A stretch of 64,000 bases of DNA from Georgenia yuyongxinii (GTDB lineage: Bacteria > Actinomycetota > Actinomycetes > Actinomycetales > Actinomycetaceae), in assembly GCF_006352065.1 (NCBI RefSeq), contig NZ_CP040915.1, positions 2,294,001-2,358,000 of the forward strand, written 5' to 3'. Below, piece by piece: positions 19,461 to 27,597 of the stretch (position 1 is the stretch's first letter; every line of letters begins with the position of its first letter). A program made the position numbers and the translations under genes. The notes under the pieces were generated by a model that saw only the letters and a list, made by a program, of their open reading frames with translations, searched no databases and had not been told where the DNA came from.

Positions 19461-19940
19461 GTGAGTGATCTGTTCAGTCGCTTCCACCACATCTGCATCG
19501 TCGTGTCCGACATCGACAGGAGCGTGGCCGCCTACGAGTCCATCGGCATCGGCCCGTGGAACGACATGTCAGCCCTGCCGCCCATCACCGAGTTCACCAT
19601 CGACGGCGAGGCGGCCGAGCTCGCCGGCGGCTTCCGCTACCGCGAGGCGCACGTCGACGGCGTCGCCATCCGCCTCTGCGAACCGCCCGAGGGTGACTCG
19701 CCGCAGCGGCGGTTCCTCGACACGAAGGGGCAGGGCGTGTTCCACGTCGGCTTCGCGGTCGACGACATCGTCGCCGCTGACACCGAGGTGACGCAGGCAC
19801 TCGGCCTGTCCGCGTACATCAGAGGGCGGCGGTCCGACGGTTCCGGGTGGACCCACTTCGACACCAGTGAGAAGTTCGGCGTCCTCCTCGAGCTGCGACA
19901 GAGTCCGGCGGCGAAGTCGGCCGACCTGCAGGACGCCTGA
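19461..19940 (+). CDS. VOC-superfamily enzyme (glyoxalase/epimerase-like)
   Basis: A 159-residue GTG-started protein with two beta-alpha-beta-beta-beta modules. FHHICIVVSDIDRSVAAYES opens the first, and GVFHVGFAVDDIVAADTEV opens the second. The HHI and FHVGF segments and a late VLLEL supply His and Glu in the places of VOC metal ligands, closest to methylmalonyl-CoA-epimerase-type members. In sugar clusters, VOC proteins can act as epimerases, isomerases or lyases on keto-sugars. It lies between two hairpins downstream of the symporter, on the cluster's strand. The reaction is not determined. Confidence 0.82.
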   Translation: MSDLFSRFHHICIVVSDIDRSVAAYESIGIGPWNDMSALPPITEFTIDGEAAELAGGFRYREAHVDGVAIRLCEPPEGDSPQRRFLDTKGQGVFHVGFAVDDIVAADTEVTQALGLSAYIRGRRSDGSGWTHFDTSEKFGVLLELRQSPAAKSADLQDA

Positions 19941-19960
19941 CCGGTCTCGCCCGAGCAACC

Positions 19961-19998
19961 GGCACCACCTCGGGTCCTGCGCGTCCCGAGGTGGTGCC
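19961..19998 (+). terminator. Hairpin after the VOC gene
   Basis: A perfect 14-bp stem (GGCACCACCTCGGG and its complement) closes a 10-base loop, 21 bp after the VOC stop. It lies within the 107-bp gap before the GH3 gene, so GH3 may have reduced or separate transcription. Confidence 0.7.
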
Positions 19999-20047
19999 CT
20001 CTCCTTTCCGCGGCCAGCGGCCGATCACGTCTGCAGAAAGTCCTCAG

Positions 20048-22171
20048 ATGCCCTCGAAAAAGGTAGCGCCCCGCCGGGTCACGGCCCGCAGCAAGTCCGT
20101 GATCGAGTCCGACGGCCTGACGTTCAAGGACCTCAACGCCAACGGCGTACTAGACCCGTACGAGGACTGGCGCCTTCCCACCGAGGAGCGCGTGTCCGAC
20201 CTCCTGGGCCGCATGACGGTCGCGGAGAAGGTCGGCATCCTGCTGATCACGTCCCACTACATGGGGGCCTCGGGGATCATCGGCGACCCCGACCAGGGAC
20301 TGCTCAACGCCCACGAGAAGTGGTCCACGGAGAACATCTGGGCCACCGACTCGTCCAGCACCCGGTTCTTCGACCCGCCCGTGCTGGACTATGTCGGCTC
20401 GGAGAAGGCCATCCGCGAGCTCTGCCTGCGGTACTTCATCATCCGGGACAACCCGACCTCGTACGACCTGGCAACCTGGGTCAACGCGCTCCAGGAACTC
20501 GCCGAGTCCACCCGGCTGGGCATTCCCGTGGTCATGGTCTCCAACCCCCGCAACCACCTCTCCGACACCAAGATTTTCGGCGTGGCGGAGACGGCCGACC
20601 AGATGTCGCAGTGGCCCGGCGAGCTCGGCCTGGCCGCCACCCAGGATCCCGACCTCGTCGAGGAGTTCGGACGCCTGTCCGCCGCGCAGTGGCGATCGGC
20701 GGGGATCACCAAGGGCTACATGTACATGGCCGACATCGTCACCGACCCTCGCTGGTCCCGGGCAGAGGGCACCTTCGGGGAGAACACCGAGCTCGCCGCA
20801 CAGATGGTCGCTGCGGTCACACGCGGCTTCCAGGGGCCGCGGCTCGGCGAGCACTCGGTATCGCTGACCACCAAGCACTTCCCCGGCGGCGGGCCGCGCG
20901 ACCGGGGCCACGACCCACACTTCCACCACGGCCGGTACCAGCCCTACCCCACGCCGGGCAGCCTGTACCGCTACCACCTACCGGTGTTCCAGGCCGCGAT
21001 CGACGCCGGGACGACGTCCGTCATGCCCTACTACGCAACGACCACCAACGCCAGGTCCGCCCCCCAGCTCCACGGCGACCGGCCGTTCGCGGAGGTCGGC
21101 TTCGGGTACGACCGATACCTCCTGACCGACGTGCTGCGCGGCGAGCTCGGCTTCACTGGGTACGTCAACTCGGACACCGGCATCACCACCGGCATGCCGT
21201 GGGGCGTGGAGTCGCTGACCAGGCCGGAGCGCTTCGGCCTGGCCATCGAGGCCGGAATCAACGCATTCAGCGGCGACGGCAACCCCGAGCCTCTGCTCGA
21301 TGCCGTGGCGCAGGGCCTCGTCTCGGACGCCGACCTCGACCGGTGCGCACGATACCTCCTCACGGAGATGTTCGACCTGGGCCTGTTCGAGGACCCCTAC
21401 GTCGACCCTGACGAGGCGCAGGCACGGGCCGAGGACATGAGCATCGCCGCCCTCGCGGCGCAGGCGCACCGGCGCTCCCTCGTGCTCCTTCGCAACGACA
21501 AGGAGCTGCTGCCGTTGACGGCCGACGCGGGTGGCGATGGCCGCGGGACATCGGGTGAGAGGGACCGCGTGACGACCGGAACCCCGGCCGGCCACGCTCC
21601 CCGGCTGCCGGCGGCGCGCACGGTCCGGCTCTACGTCGAGGTCTTCACCGGGAAGGACAAGGACGCCGAGAACGCGCGGATCGTCGGGGAGGTGCGCGAC
21701 GCCCTCGGCACCGATCCCACGATCGAGGTGGTCACCACCCTCGACGATGCCACGCACGTCCTGCTCTGGGTCCGCCCCGCCATGTCACTGCTCGACGACC
21801 GCGCAGGTCATGAGCTCTCCATCGTGCTCGACCAGGAGACCGGGATCGACGCCTACCGGGTCGTCGAGATCGAGAACGCTGTGCCGACCATCCTCGCCGT
21901 CAACTTCACCAACCCCTGGCTGCTCGACCGGGTCGCACCGGCCGCCGATGCGGTGATCGGGACCTTCGGGACGTCGACCGCGGCGATGATCGACCTCGTC
22001 CGTGGCCTGGTCACCCCGACCGGGAAGCTGCCCTACGCCATCCCGGCGAGCGAGGAAGCGGTCCGGGCGAAGGCCTCTGACATCCCGGGCGCCGCGGAGC
22101 CGGAGGGCTACGCCTACGTCGACCACGCCGGCGGTGAGTACCGCTTCGGCTATGGCCTCGAGGACTTCTGA
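20048..22171 (+). CDS. Glycoside hydrolase family 3 (beta-glucosidase-like)
   Basis: A 707-residue GH3 enzyme without a signal peptide, so probably cytoplasmic, acting on an imported glycoside. The N-terminal part has DLNANGVLDPYEDW, an EF-hand-like loop, then ERVSDLLGRMTVAEKVG. The TIM-barrel domain carries KHFPGGGPRDRGHDPH (the KHFPG-D-H signature) and GYVNSDTGI, whose Asp at residue 376 is the expected nucleophile. The C-terminal alpha/beta sandwich includes RRSLVLLRND and ends YRFGYGLEDF. The frame opens earlier, but the ATG at 20048 fits the family. It is the last gene of the LysR cluster and presumably releases the sugar from its aglycone or dimer. Confidence 0.92.
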   Translation: MPSKKVAPRRVTARSKSVIESDGLTFKDLNANGVLDPYEDWRLPTEERVSDLLGRMTVAEKVGILLITSHYMGASGIIGDPDQGLLNAHEKWSTENIWATDSSSTRFFDPPVLDYVGSEKAIRELCLRYFIIRDNPTSYDLATWVNALQELAESTRLGIPVVMVSNPRNHLSDTKIFGVAETADQMSQWPGELGLAATQDPDLVEEFGRLSAAQWRSAGITKGYMYMADIVTDPRWSRAEGTFGENTELAAQMVAAVTRGFQGPRLGEHSVSLTTKHFPGGGPRDRGHDPHFHHGRYQPYPTPGSLYRYHLPVFQAAIDAGTTSVMPYYATTTNARSAPQLHGDRPFAEVGFGYDRYLLTDVLRGELGFTGYVNSDTGITTGMPWGVESLTRPERFGLAIEAGINAFSGDGNPEPLLDAVAQGLVSDADLDRCARYLLTEMFDLGLFEDPYVDPDEAQARAEDMSIAALAAQAHRRSLVLLRNDKELLPLTADAGGDGRGTSGERDRVTTGTPAGHAPRLPAARTVRLYVEVFTGKDKDAENARIVGEVRDALGTDPTIEVVTTLDDATHVLLWVRPAMSLLDDRAGHELSIVLDQETGIDAYRVVEIENAVPTILAVNFTNPWLLDRVAPAADAVIGTFGTSTAAMIDLVRGLVTPTGKLPYAIPASEEAVRAKASDIPGAAEPEGYAYVDHAGGEYRFGYGLEDF

Positions 22172-22183
22172 CGACCTGCCGAC

Positions 22184-22205
22184 GGCGAGCCCTACAGGGT
22201 CGCCG
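22184..22205 (+). terminator. Weak hairpin after GH3
   Basis: GGCGA-(G)-CCC pairs with GGG-TCGCC across the loop TACA, 13 bp after the GH3 stop. The stem is 8 bp with a single bulge. Confidence 0.4.
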
Positions 22206-22224
22206 GCGGCAGCCGGCCGGTGCC

Positions 22225-22390
22225 GACAGCTCGGCGTACCAGCGGGCGGAGTCCTTCGGGGAGCGGCCAAGCGTGTCCGAATCCACCCGGACGAGGCCGA
22301 CCGCCTGGCGTACCGCTGGGATTAGACGACGTGTGAGAGCAGCCACCAGACGACGTACCCGCGCACGTCGACGCCGTCCGCGGCCGTCAA
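22225..22390 (-). pseudogene. C-terminal remnant of a GH1 beta-glucosidase
   Basis: On the minus strand one frame reads TAADGVDVRGYVVWWLLS, the GH1 signature DGVDVRGYFVWSLLD in decayed form, and runs into a stop. Another frame resumes as AVGLVRVDSDTLGRSPKDSA then RWYAEL, the usual GH1 C-terminus. The segment between (normally DNFEW...) is deleted. Only about 55 codons survive. It lies tail to tail with the GH3 gene, so the locus once held at least two beta-glucosidases. Confidence 0.7.
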
Positions 22391-22421
22391 CAGACGAGGC
22401 ACCAAATGGTCCCCTTGCCGA

Positions 22422-22570
22422 GATCGACCGCTTTTGATGGTCGCGAGGGCGGAGGCCCCGTGACCTTCACTGTTGGCACTTCTCTCCTCAGCGGGACGCT
22501 GAGAGGACGCCGTTCAGGGGGACGGAGAGGGGTACGTGCCGGCGTCATCGTTGGGGGCATGGACAGCTCG
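22422..22570 (+). repeat. 149-bp dispersed repeat, copy A
   Basis: This segment matches 33868-34015 over its whole length with scattered differences. Shared blocks include GGGACGCTG, AGGACGC, CAGGGGGACAG/CGGAGA and GGGGTACGTGC, then CATGGACAGCTCG at the end. Both copies end by opening a frame that begins Met-Asp-Ser-Ser. The repeat therefore looks like the upstream region and first codons of a duplicated small gene. Confidence 0.65.
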
Positions 22571-22977
22571 GCTAATTCCCCAGACAGGCCGCTGGCATCC
22601 ACGGTGCGTTCCGCCGGCGCGCCGTCGCCGAGAACCGGTTCACTGAGGCGGCGTTCCTGTCGTTCCGTGCGCCGGACACGCGCGTCGGTGCCGCGCGGGA
22701 GGCGGCGGCGCCATTCCGAGATCCGAAGGCACCGCCGGCCCTCGGACCGCCCACTCCAGCTGGAAGCCTCGCGGTTCGGAGGCAGCATCGAGGATGGGGA
22801 ACTGAACGGTGGGTGTGACAGGTTCACGCACGGGAGGCTGACGCCATGCGGCGCCCGCCGCTGGCGGGACATGCCGAAGGTGGTGTTCTCGCGCGCCATA
22901 TGGCCCCCTCCAGTGACCATGGAGCGAGGCAGAGACGCGCAACCGGTCGGGACTGCCACGCCTGCCTTCCGGATGTC
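22559..22977 (+). pseudogene. Chimeric remnant: MDSS frame joined to a deleted copy of the DHFR-like gene
   Basis: The frame opened by the repeat (MDSSANSPDRPLAS) runs on through a segment assembled from the reductase gene at 26756-27319. Bases 22831-22850 equal 26741-26760 (ribosome site and start codon), and 22852-22890 equal 26983-27021 exactly. The 222 bases between are absent. The second block is read in the reductase frame as ARRWRDMPKVVFS. The open frame continues antisense into the response-regulator gene, so it is not a real protein-coding unit. Confidence 0.65.
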
Positions 22978-23625
22978 TCAGATCCGCCCGGTCTCGTGGG
23001 CCCACATGGCGACCTCGACACGGTTGCGAGCGCCGAGCTTCCTCATGAGGCTGGCCAGGTGGGCCTTGACGGTGCTCTGACTGATGTGCAGGTCAGTGGC
23101 GATCTCGTCGTTGGTGCGGCCGTGGGCCACCGAGACGAGAACCTCCTCCTCACGAACGGTGAGCGGTTCGACCGGCTGCCTGGGAGGTCCGGTCTGTGAG
23201 TGCGCGAACGCTGCGAGCAGGCGCACGGTCACGCTCGGAGCGATCAGGGCATCCCCGTCAGCCGCAGCGCGTATCGCCTGGGTCAGCAGGGCGGGTCCGG
23301 CGTCCTTGAGCAGGAACCCGCGGGCACCGGCCTTGAGCGCCCCGTGGACGTACTCATCGAGGTCGAACGTGGTGATCACCACGATCGGCAGGGGCTCGGC
23401 GACGTCGGGCCCGGCGAGCTGACGGGTGGCCTCGATGCCGTCCATCAGCGGCATCCGGATGTCGAACAGGCAGACGTCCGGGCGCAGCTGACGCGCCAGG
23501 CGCACCGCCTCGCGCCCGTCACCGGCGACGCCGACCACCTCGATGTCGGGTTGGGCGTCGAGCAGCATCGTCAGACCCGTGCGAACGATGTGCTGATCAT
23601 CGGCGATGAGCACCCGGATACTCAT
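22978..23625 (-). CDS. NarL-family response regulator
   Basis: A 215-residue protein with a receiver domain (MSIRVLIADDQHIVRTGL; phosphoacceptor Asp55 in CLFDIRMP; TTF and KD motifs present) and a C-terminal LuxR-type HTH (EPLTVREEEVLVSVAHGRTN, then STVKAHLASLMRKLG). Its ATG overlaps the stop of the histidine kinase gene by 4 bp, so the two are cotranslated. The divergent DUF6326 gene and the collapsed ABC transporter just beyond the kinase are likely former targets, as is usual for such pairs. Confidence 0.93.
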   Translation of the reverse strand: MSIRVLIADDQHIVRTGLTMLLDAQPDIEVVGVAGDGREAVRLARQLRPDVCLFDIRMPLMDGIEATRQLAGPDVAEPLPIVVITTFDLDEYVHGALKAGARGFLLKDAGPALLTQAIRAAADGDALIAPSVTVRLLAAFAHSQTGPPRQPVEPLTVREEEVLVSVAHGRTNDEIATDLHISQSTVKAHLASLMRKLGARNRVEVAMWAHETGRI

Positions 23626-24767
23626 CGTGCGGACCCGCCGCGGGGCAGCATCGCCTCGACCCGCCAGCCGCGGTCGGCGGTCGGGCCCGCTCGGAGCCAG
23701 CCACCCAGCAGCGTGGCCCGTTCCCGCATCCCCACCAGGCCGTAGCCCGCGGTGCGGCCACCGGCCGTGCTGGGGGCGCCGTCGTCGTCGACGGTCAGCC
23801 GTACGCCCTCCGCGTCACCCACGACGACCACGCTGACCCGGGTTGCCTGACGGGCATGCCGGCGCGCGTTCGTGATCGACTCCTGAGCCAGGCGGTAGAC
23901 CGCGGCACCGACCGCCGGGCTGAGGTCCTCGAGCTCACCGGAGAGCGTCACCTGGACGTGAGGCGCCTCGACACCGCCGGCGAGCCGGTCAAGGTCGGCC
24001 ACTCCGGGCTGCGGAGCGAGCTCCGTGTCCTGCGGGGCGCGCAGGACGCCCACCATGGCGCGCAGCTCCGTGAGCGTCCGGGTGGCCGCGTCCTCGATGG
24101 TGGCCAGGGCCTCGATGGCACGCTCGGGGTGGGAGGCCGCGATGGCACGTCCTGCTTGGGCCTGGATGGCGATGCCCGAGACATGGTGGGCGACGGTGTC
24201 GTGAAGCTCGCGAGCGAGTTGTTCGCGTTCCCGGGCTTTGGCATGGTCGATGTCGCGGATGCGGATCTTCGTGCGGTAGCGGACCGCGGCGCCGAGCGCG
24301 GCGGCGAACAGGAAGAACGCGTACCCTGCGACCGTCTTCCATCCGCTCATGGGGTCGGCTACATAGGTGATGGCGAGCCAGAGCAGCATGACGCCGAGGC
24401 CGCTTGCGGCTTCCCGACCGGAGCCCCACCGGAACAGGGCGTAGGCCAGGATCAGCGCCGCGGAGATGCTGTTCAGCAGGGCGCCTTGCGACCCGGTGAG
24501 GATTCTGACGAGGTCGACGATCGTCAACGTGCCGAAGGAGACGGCAACCGCGACGAGCGGGTGCGTGCGTCGCCACAGCAGGGGGCCGAGGACCGCGAGC
24601 GTCGCGAGTAGCAGCAGCGGGCGCGGCGCCAGGTCCTGGCGAAGCACCGCTTCCACCAGGGACCAGCAGATCAGTACTGCGACCAAGGCCCAGTCCCGCG
24701 GCCCCCGGTCCGGGGCATTCGTGGGTCGAGGTTCGGCCCACAGCGAGCGGAGTGCGTGGGTGGCCAC
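23622..24767 (-). CDS. Sensor histidine kinase (HisKA_3 / NarX-DesK type)
   Basis: A 381-residue GTG-started membrane kinase. Residues 25-165 hold about six hydrophobic segments with almost no extracytoplasmic domain, typical of intramembrane-sensing kinases linked to antibiotic-type ABC transporters. The phosphorylated His189 lies in EREQLARELHDTVAHHVSG. The ATPase domain has TVDDDGAPSTAGGRTAGYGL, including the G boxes. It is cotranscribed with the response regulator at 22978 and divergent from the DUF6326 gene. Confidence 0.93.
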   Translation of the reverse strand: MATHALRSLWAEPRPTNAPDRGPRDWALVAVLICWSLVEAVLRQDLAPRPLLLLATLAVLGPLLWRRTHPLVAVAVSFGTLTIVDLVRILTGSQGALLNSISAALILAYALFRWGSGREAASGLGVMLLWLAITYVADPMSGWKTVAGYAFFLFAAALGAAVRYRTKIRIRDIDHAKAREREQLARELHDTVAHHVSGIAIQAQAGRAIAASHPERAIEALATIEDAATRTLTELRAMVGVLRAPQDTELAPQPGVADLDRLAGGVEAPHVQVTLSGELEDLSPAVGAAVYRLAQESITNARRHARQATRVSVVVVGDAEGVRLTVDDDGAPSTAGGRTAGYGLVGMRERATLLGGWLRAGPTADRGWRVEAMLPRGGSAR

Positions 24768-24926
24768 GTGATCAGCCTAGGCAGCCCGCGTGCTCGGCGT
24801 ATCCGCCGAAAGTACAAGAGCTCGGCTGTGCCAACGGCCAGGTCGAATCAGGCTCTGGGGCTGATGTGCGCACCAGCGGCGTCCGTGATCGTGGAGGAGC
24901 CACACCCCACCGAGACAACGGAGCAC

Positions 24927-25424
24927 ATGGTGAGAACACTTCGAGACAACACCACCGCGCTGGACGACTCGCGACTGCCGGTGCGAGCCAAGCTCGTAGC
25001 GGCGTGGACGAGCTTCATGTTCCTGTACGTCTACGTGGACATCCTCGGCTTCTTCGTGCCGGGCAAGATCGACGACATCCTGGTCGGCGTCGTCTTCGAG
25101 TACGACATCAGCCAGACGTTGTTGACCGCTTTCCTCACGCTCATGGCCATCCCGATCCTCATGATCGTGCTGTCGGCGATGCTGCCGGCCCGCGCGAGCC
25201 GGATCACGAACCTGGTCGTGGCATCGGTCCAGGTCCCTTACGCGGCATTCAACGCGGTGGGCGAGTCCTGGACGTACTTCTACGGCCTCGCCGTCGTACT
25301 GGAAGTGATCGTTCTCGCCGTCATCCTTCGGCTGGCCTGGACCTGGCCCCGCCGCACCGCATCGCCGGCGACCACAGCAACCAGCCTCGACCGGGAGCCG
25401 CTTCGGACGCAGCATCACGCATAG
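24927..25424 (+). CDS. DUF6326-like four-helix membrane protein
   Basis: A 165-residue protein with four hydrophobic segments, starting MVRTLRDNTTALDDSRLPVR and continuing KLVAAWTSFMFLYVYVDILG. The same frame opens at 24756, but similarity begins here. The segment NAVGESWTYFYGL is characteristic of the family as I recall it. The function is unknown. It is divergent from the two-component genes and 77 bp upstream of the ABC remnant. Confidence 0.65.
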   Translation: MVRTLRDNTTALDDSRLPVRAKLVAAWTSFMFLYVYVDILGFFVPGKIDDILVGVVFEYDISQTLLTAFLTLMAIPILMIVLSAMLPARASRITNLVVASVQVPYAAFNAVGESWTYFYGLAVVLEVIVLAVILRLAWTWPRRTASPATTATSLDREPLRTQHHA

Positions 25425-25501
25425 ATCTCGTCCGCGCGCCGGAGCACGCCGAGCTGCCGTATCAGGTCCAGCAGTCCCCCTCATCCAGAAAGGTCCCGGC
25501 C

Positions 25502-25785
25502 ATGATCGAGGCGAACGAGCTCACCAAGCACTACGGCGACACCACCGCCGTGGAGTCCGTCAGCTTCACCATCGCCCCCGGAACCGTCACCGGGTTCCTC
25601 GGCCCGAACGGCGCCGGCAAGTCCACCACCATGCGCTTGATCATTGGACTGGACCGGCCGACGTCGGGCACCGTCACCGTCAACGGCAAGCCGTACGGGC
25701 AGCACCGCTCCCCGCTGCGGGAGGTCGGCGCCCTGCTCGACGCCAAGGCGGTGCACCCCGGCCGCAGCGCCCGCTCCCACCTACG
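25502..25785 (+). pseudogene. Truncated ABC-transporter ATPase (BcrA-like N-terminus)
   Basis: From ATG 25502 (preceded by GAAAGG) the first ~95 residues match a bacitracin-type ABC ATPase: MIEANELTKHYGDTTAVESV, Walker A LGPNGAGKSTT, then REVGALLDAKAVHPGRSARS. At about 25785 the frame passes directly into a permease sequence in another frame. The signature LSGGM, Walker B and H-loop are missing, so it cannot hydrolyse ATP. One internal deletion seems to have removed the back of the ATPase and the front of the permease. Confidence 0.75.
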
Positions 25786-26429
25786 ACCCCGTCACGGCCC
25801 CGGACATCGAGCAGATGCACGGCGCCGAGGTCATCGCACAAGGCTTCCAGTTCGCCATGCTGACCGTCGCCGTCCTGGGTGCCCTGTTCATCACCGGGGA
25901 GTACTCCACCGGCATGATCCGGTCAACGTTCGCCGCCGTCCCGGCGCGGATCCCCGTGCTTGCAGCCAAGGCGGTCGCCCTGGTTGTCCTGACGACCGCT
26001 GTGACCGTCGTCGGCGTGACGCTGTCGTACCTCGTCACCATGCCCCAGCTCTCGCAGTACGACCTCGTCCCGGCCCTTGACGACCCGGGCACCTGGCGCG
26101 TGCTCGGCGGCACCGTCTACTCCCTCATCGCCGCCGCCCTGCTATCCCTCGGGATCGGCACGCTCCTCCGCTCCACCGCCGCCACCGTGACCGTGGCCCT
26201 CACTGTCCTCCTCCTGCTGCCCGGCACCCTCAGCTTCATAAACCTGGACTGGGTCCAGACCATCGTCAGCTACCTGCCGCTGCCGGCGTCCTCAGCGTTG
26301 CTCAGGACCGGAGCAACCGACGCGCCGGGTGCCGACCTCTCTGTAGAAGCGAGCCTGGTCGTGGTCGCGGCCTACGCCGTCGTCGCGATGGTGGCGGCCG
26401 CGGTAACGCTGCGCCGGCGCGACGCCTGA
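25786..26429 (+). pseudogene. N-terminally truncated ABC-2 permease
   Basis: About 214 residues of a six-helix ABC-2 permease remain, from TYDPVTAPDIEQMHGAEVI through ITGEYSTGMIRSTFAAVPAR and four hydrophobic segments to VTLRRRDA. The conserved GEYSTGMIR motif of this permease type is intact, but the first transmembrane helix and the start codon are gone. It is in a different frame from the ATPase fragment it abuts. It would have partnered that ATPase. Confidence 0.75.
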
Positions 26430-26755
26430 CGCTCTTCGTCTACCACCTCGCCTTGGTCGGCCTCGCAGTCCTGCGGTCCCCTTCGATCCCGACCTGGATC
26501 GGAACGCATGGCGACGAAGGCCGAAGCGGCGTCGCGACGGTGACTGCCCCACGCGTCGACGTCACGCCTGCAACACCTCCACGGGACGTCGGCGCCGACA
26601 GGTTTGTGGACACCGAAACACCCCCTCGGGGTTCCCTTCCGTACGCAGCATCCGCTTGGCGTGGTGGTCGACCGGCCCTCGGTGTGGTCGACCGACAAGG
26701 TTTCCGCGCCGCGTTGGTCTGTACGGCGAATACCGACTCACGGGAGGCTGACGCC
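26430..26755. other. Intergenic region before the DHFR-like gene
   Basis: The reductase frame is open through most of this stretch but resembles no protein. Ribosome site CGGGAGG at 26741-26747. No repeats were seen other than the block copied to 22831-22850. Confidence 0.4.
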
Positions 26756-27319
26756 ATGCGGAAACTGGCGTTTGGCATGAACGTGAGCCTGGACGGCTAC
26801 ATCGCCGCGCCCGGCGACGACCTCGGCTGGAGCGTGCCGAGCGACGAGCTGTTCCAGTGGTGGTCCGACCGGGTGGGGGCGACGGGCCTGGCGCTGTACG
26901 GGCGCAAGCTGTGGGAGACGATGAGCTCCCACTGGCCGACCGCCGACCAGCAGCCTGGCGCCACACCGGCGCAGATGGAGTACGCCCGCCGCTGGCGGGA
27001 CATGCCGAAGGTGGTGTTCTCCTCGACGACCAGCGCGGTCGACTGGAACGCCCGCCTGGTCACCGGCGACGCCGTCACCGAGATCACCCGGCTCAAGACT
27101 GAGGACGGCGGTCCCATGGACGTCGCCGGCGCGACCCTCGCCGCGGCGGCCATGCGGGCCGGGCTGATCGACGAGTACGCGATCGTCACTCACCCGGTCC
27201 TGGTGGGCGGCGGCACGCCGTTCTTCACGGCCCTGGACAACTGGGTGAACCTGAACCTGGTGGAGACCCGGACGTTTCCCGACGGCGTGCTCCTGACCAG
27301 GTACGAGACGACACGCTGA
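26756..27319 (+). CDS. Dihydrofolate-reductase-fold (RibD C-terminal domain) protein
   Basis: A 187-residue member of the DHFR/RibD_C family: MRKLAFGMNVSLDGYIAAPG at the N-terminus, ALYGRKLWETM, KVVFSSTT and a C-terminal IDEYAIVTHPVLVGGGTPFF with the family's conserved GGG. Such stand-alone proteins bind NADPH but mostly lack a known substrate. It is well expressed in appearance (good ribosome site) and stands alone. A deleted copy lies at 22831-22890, and a more distant relative lies at 33251-33829. Confidence 0.85.
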   Translation: MRKLAFGMNVSLDGYIAAPGDDLGWSVPSDELFQWWSDRVGATGLALYGRKLWETMSSHWPTADQQPGATPAQMEYARRWRDMPKVVFSSTTSAVDWNARLVTGDAVTEITRLKTEDGGPMDVAGATLAAAAMRAGLIDEYAIVTHPVLVGGGTPFFTALDNWVNLNLVETRTFPDGVLLTRYETTR

Positions 27320-27597
27320 ATTCCGACCTCGGATCGGCCCGGGCTCGAGCCCCCCGAGGATCTCGTGGCCGTTAGGGGATCGTCACGCGTAGCGCGACCA
27401 GCACCGGATCGCCTTTCGGGACGCGCCCTCACCCCAGATGATCGCCTTGCGTGTACTACATACCGTTGAGTGGTGGGCATGGAGCTGATCTGGGACGTGG
27501 CTCAACCCACCGCCTGGCCTGGACCCCCGACGAACTAACGCGGACGGCCACTAGCGTGTTCTGAGGATCAACGAGTTCGACACCATCACCAACGACG
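27320..27597. other. Intergenic region with a hypothetical-gene remnant
   Basis: Near 27509-27538 a plus-strand frame reads TAWPGPPTN and stops, matching the end (TFWTWPPPTN) of the hypothetical gene at 31012-31236. The rest holds no recognised gene. Confidence 0.45.
27524..27555 (+). repeat. 32-bp direct repeat, left copy
   Basis: CCCCCGACGAACTAACGC at 27524-27541 is identical to 31222-31239. The next 14 bases match at 10 positions, ending CCACTAGC. The two copies bracket the alpha/beta hydrolase and TPR-regulator genes. Confidence 0.6.

Noticed and set aside
17568-19490. 640-codon minus-strand open frame
   Set aside because: Antisense to the dehydrogenase and symporter genes, with biased composition and no family similarity.
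22406-23080. 224-codon plus-strand frame
   Set aside because: Built from the dispersed repeat and a copied piece of the DHFR-like gene, then runs antisense into the response regulator.
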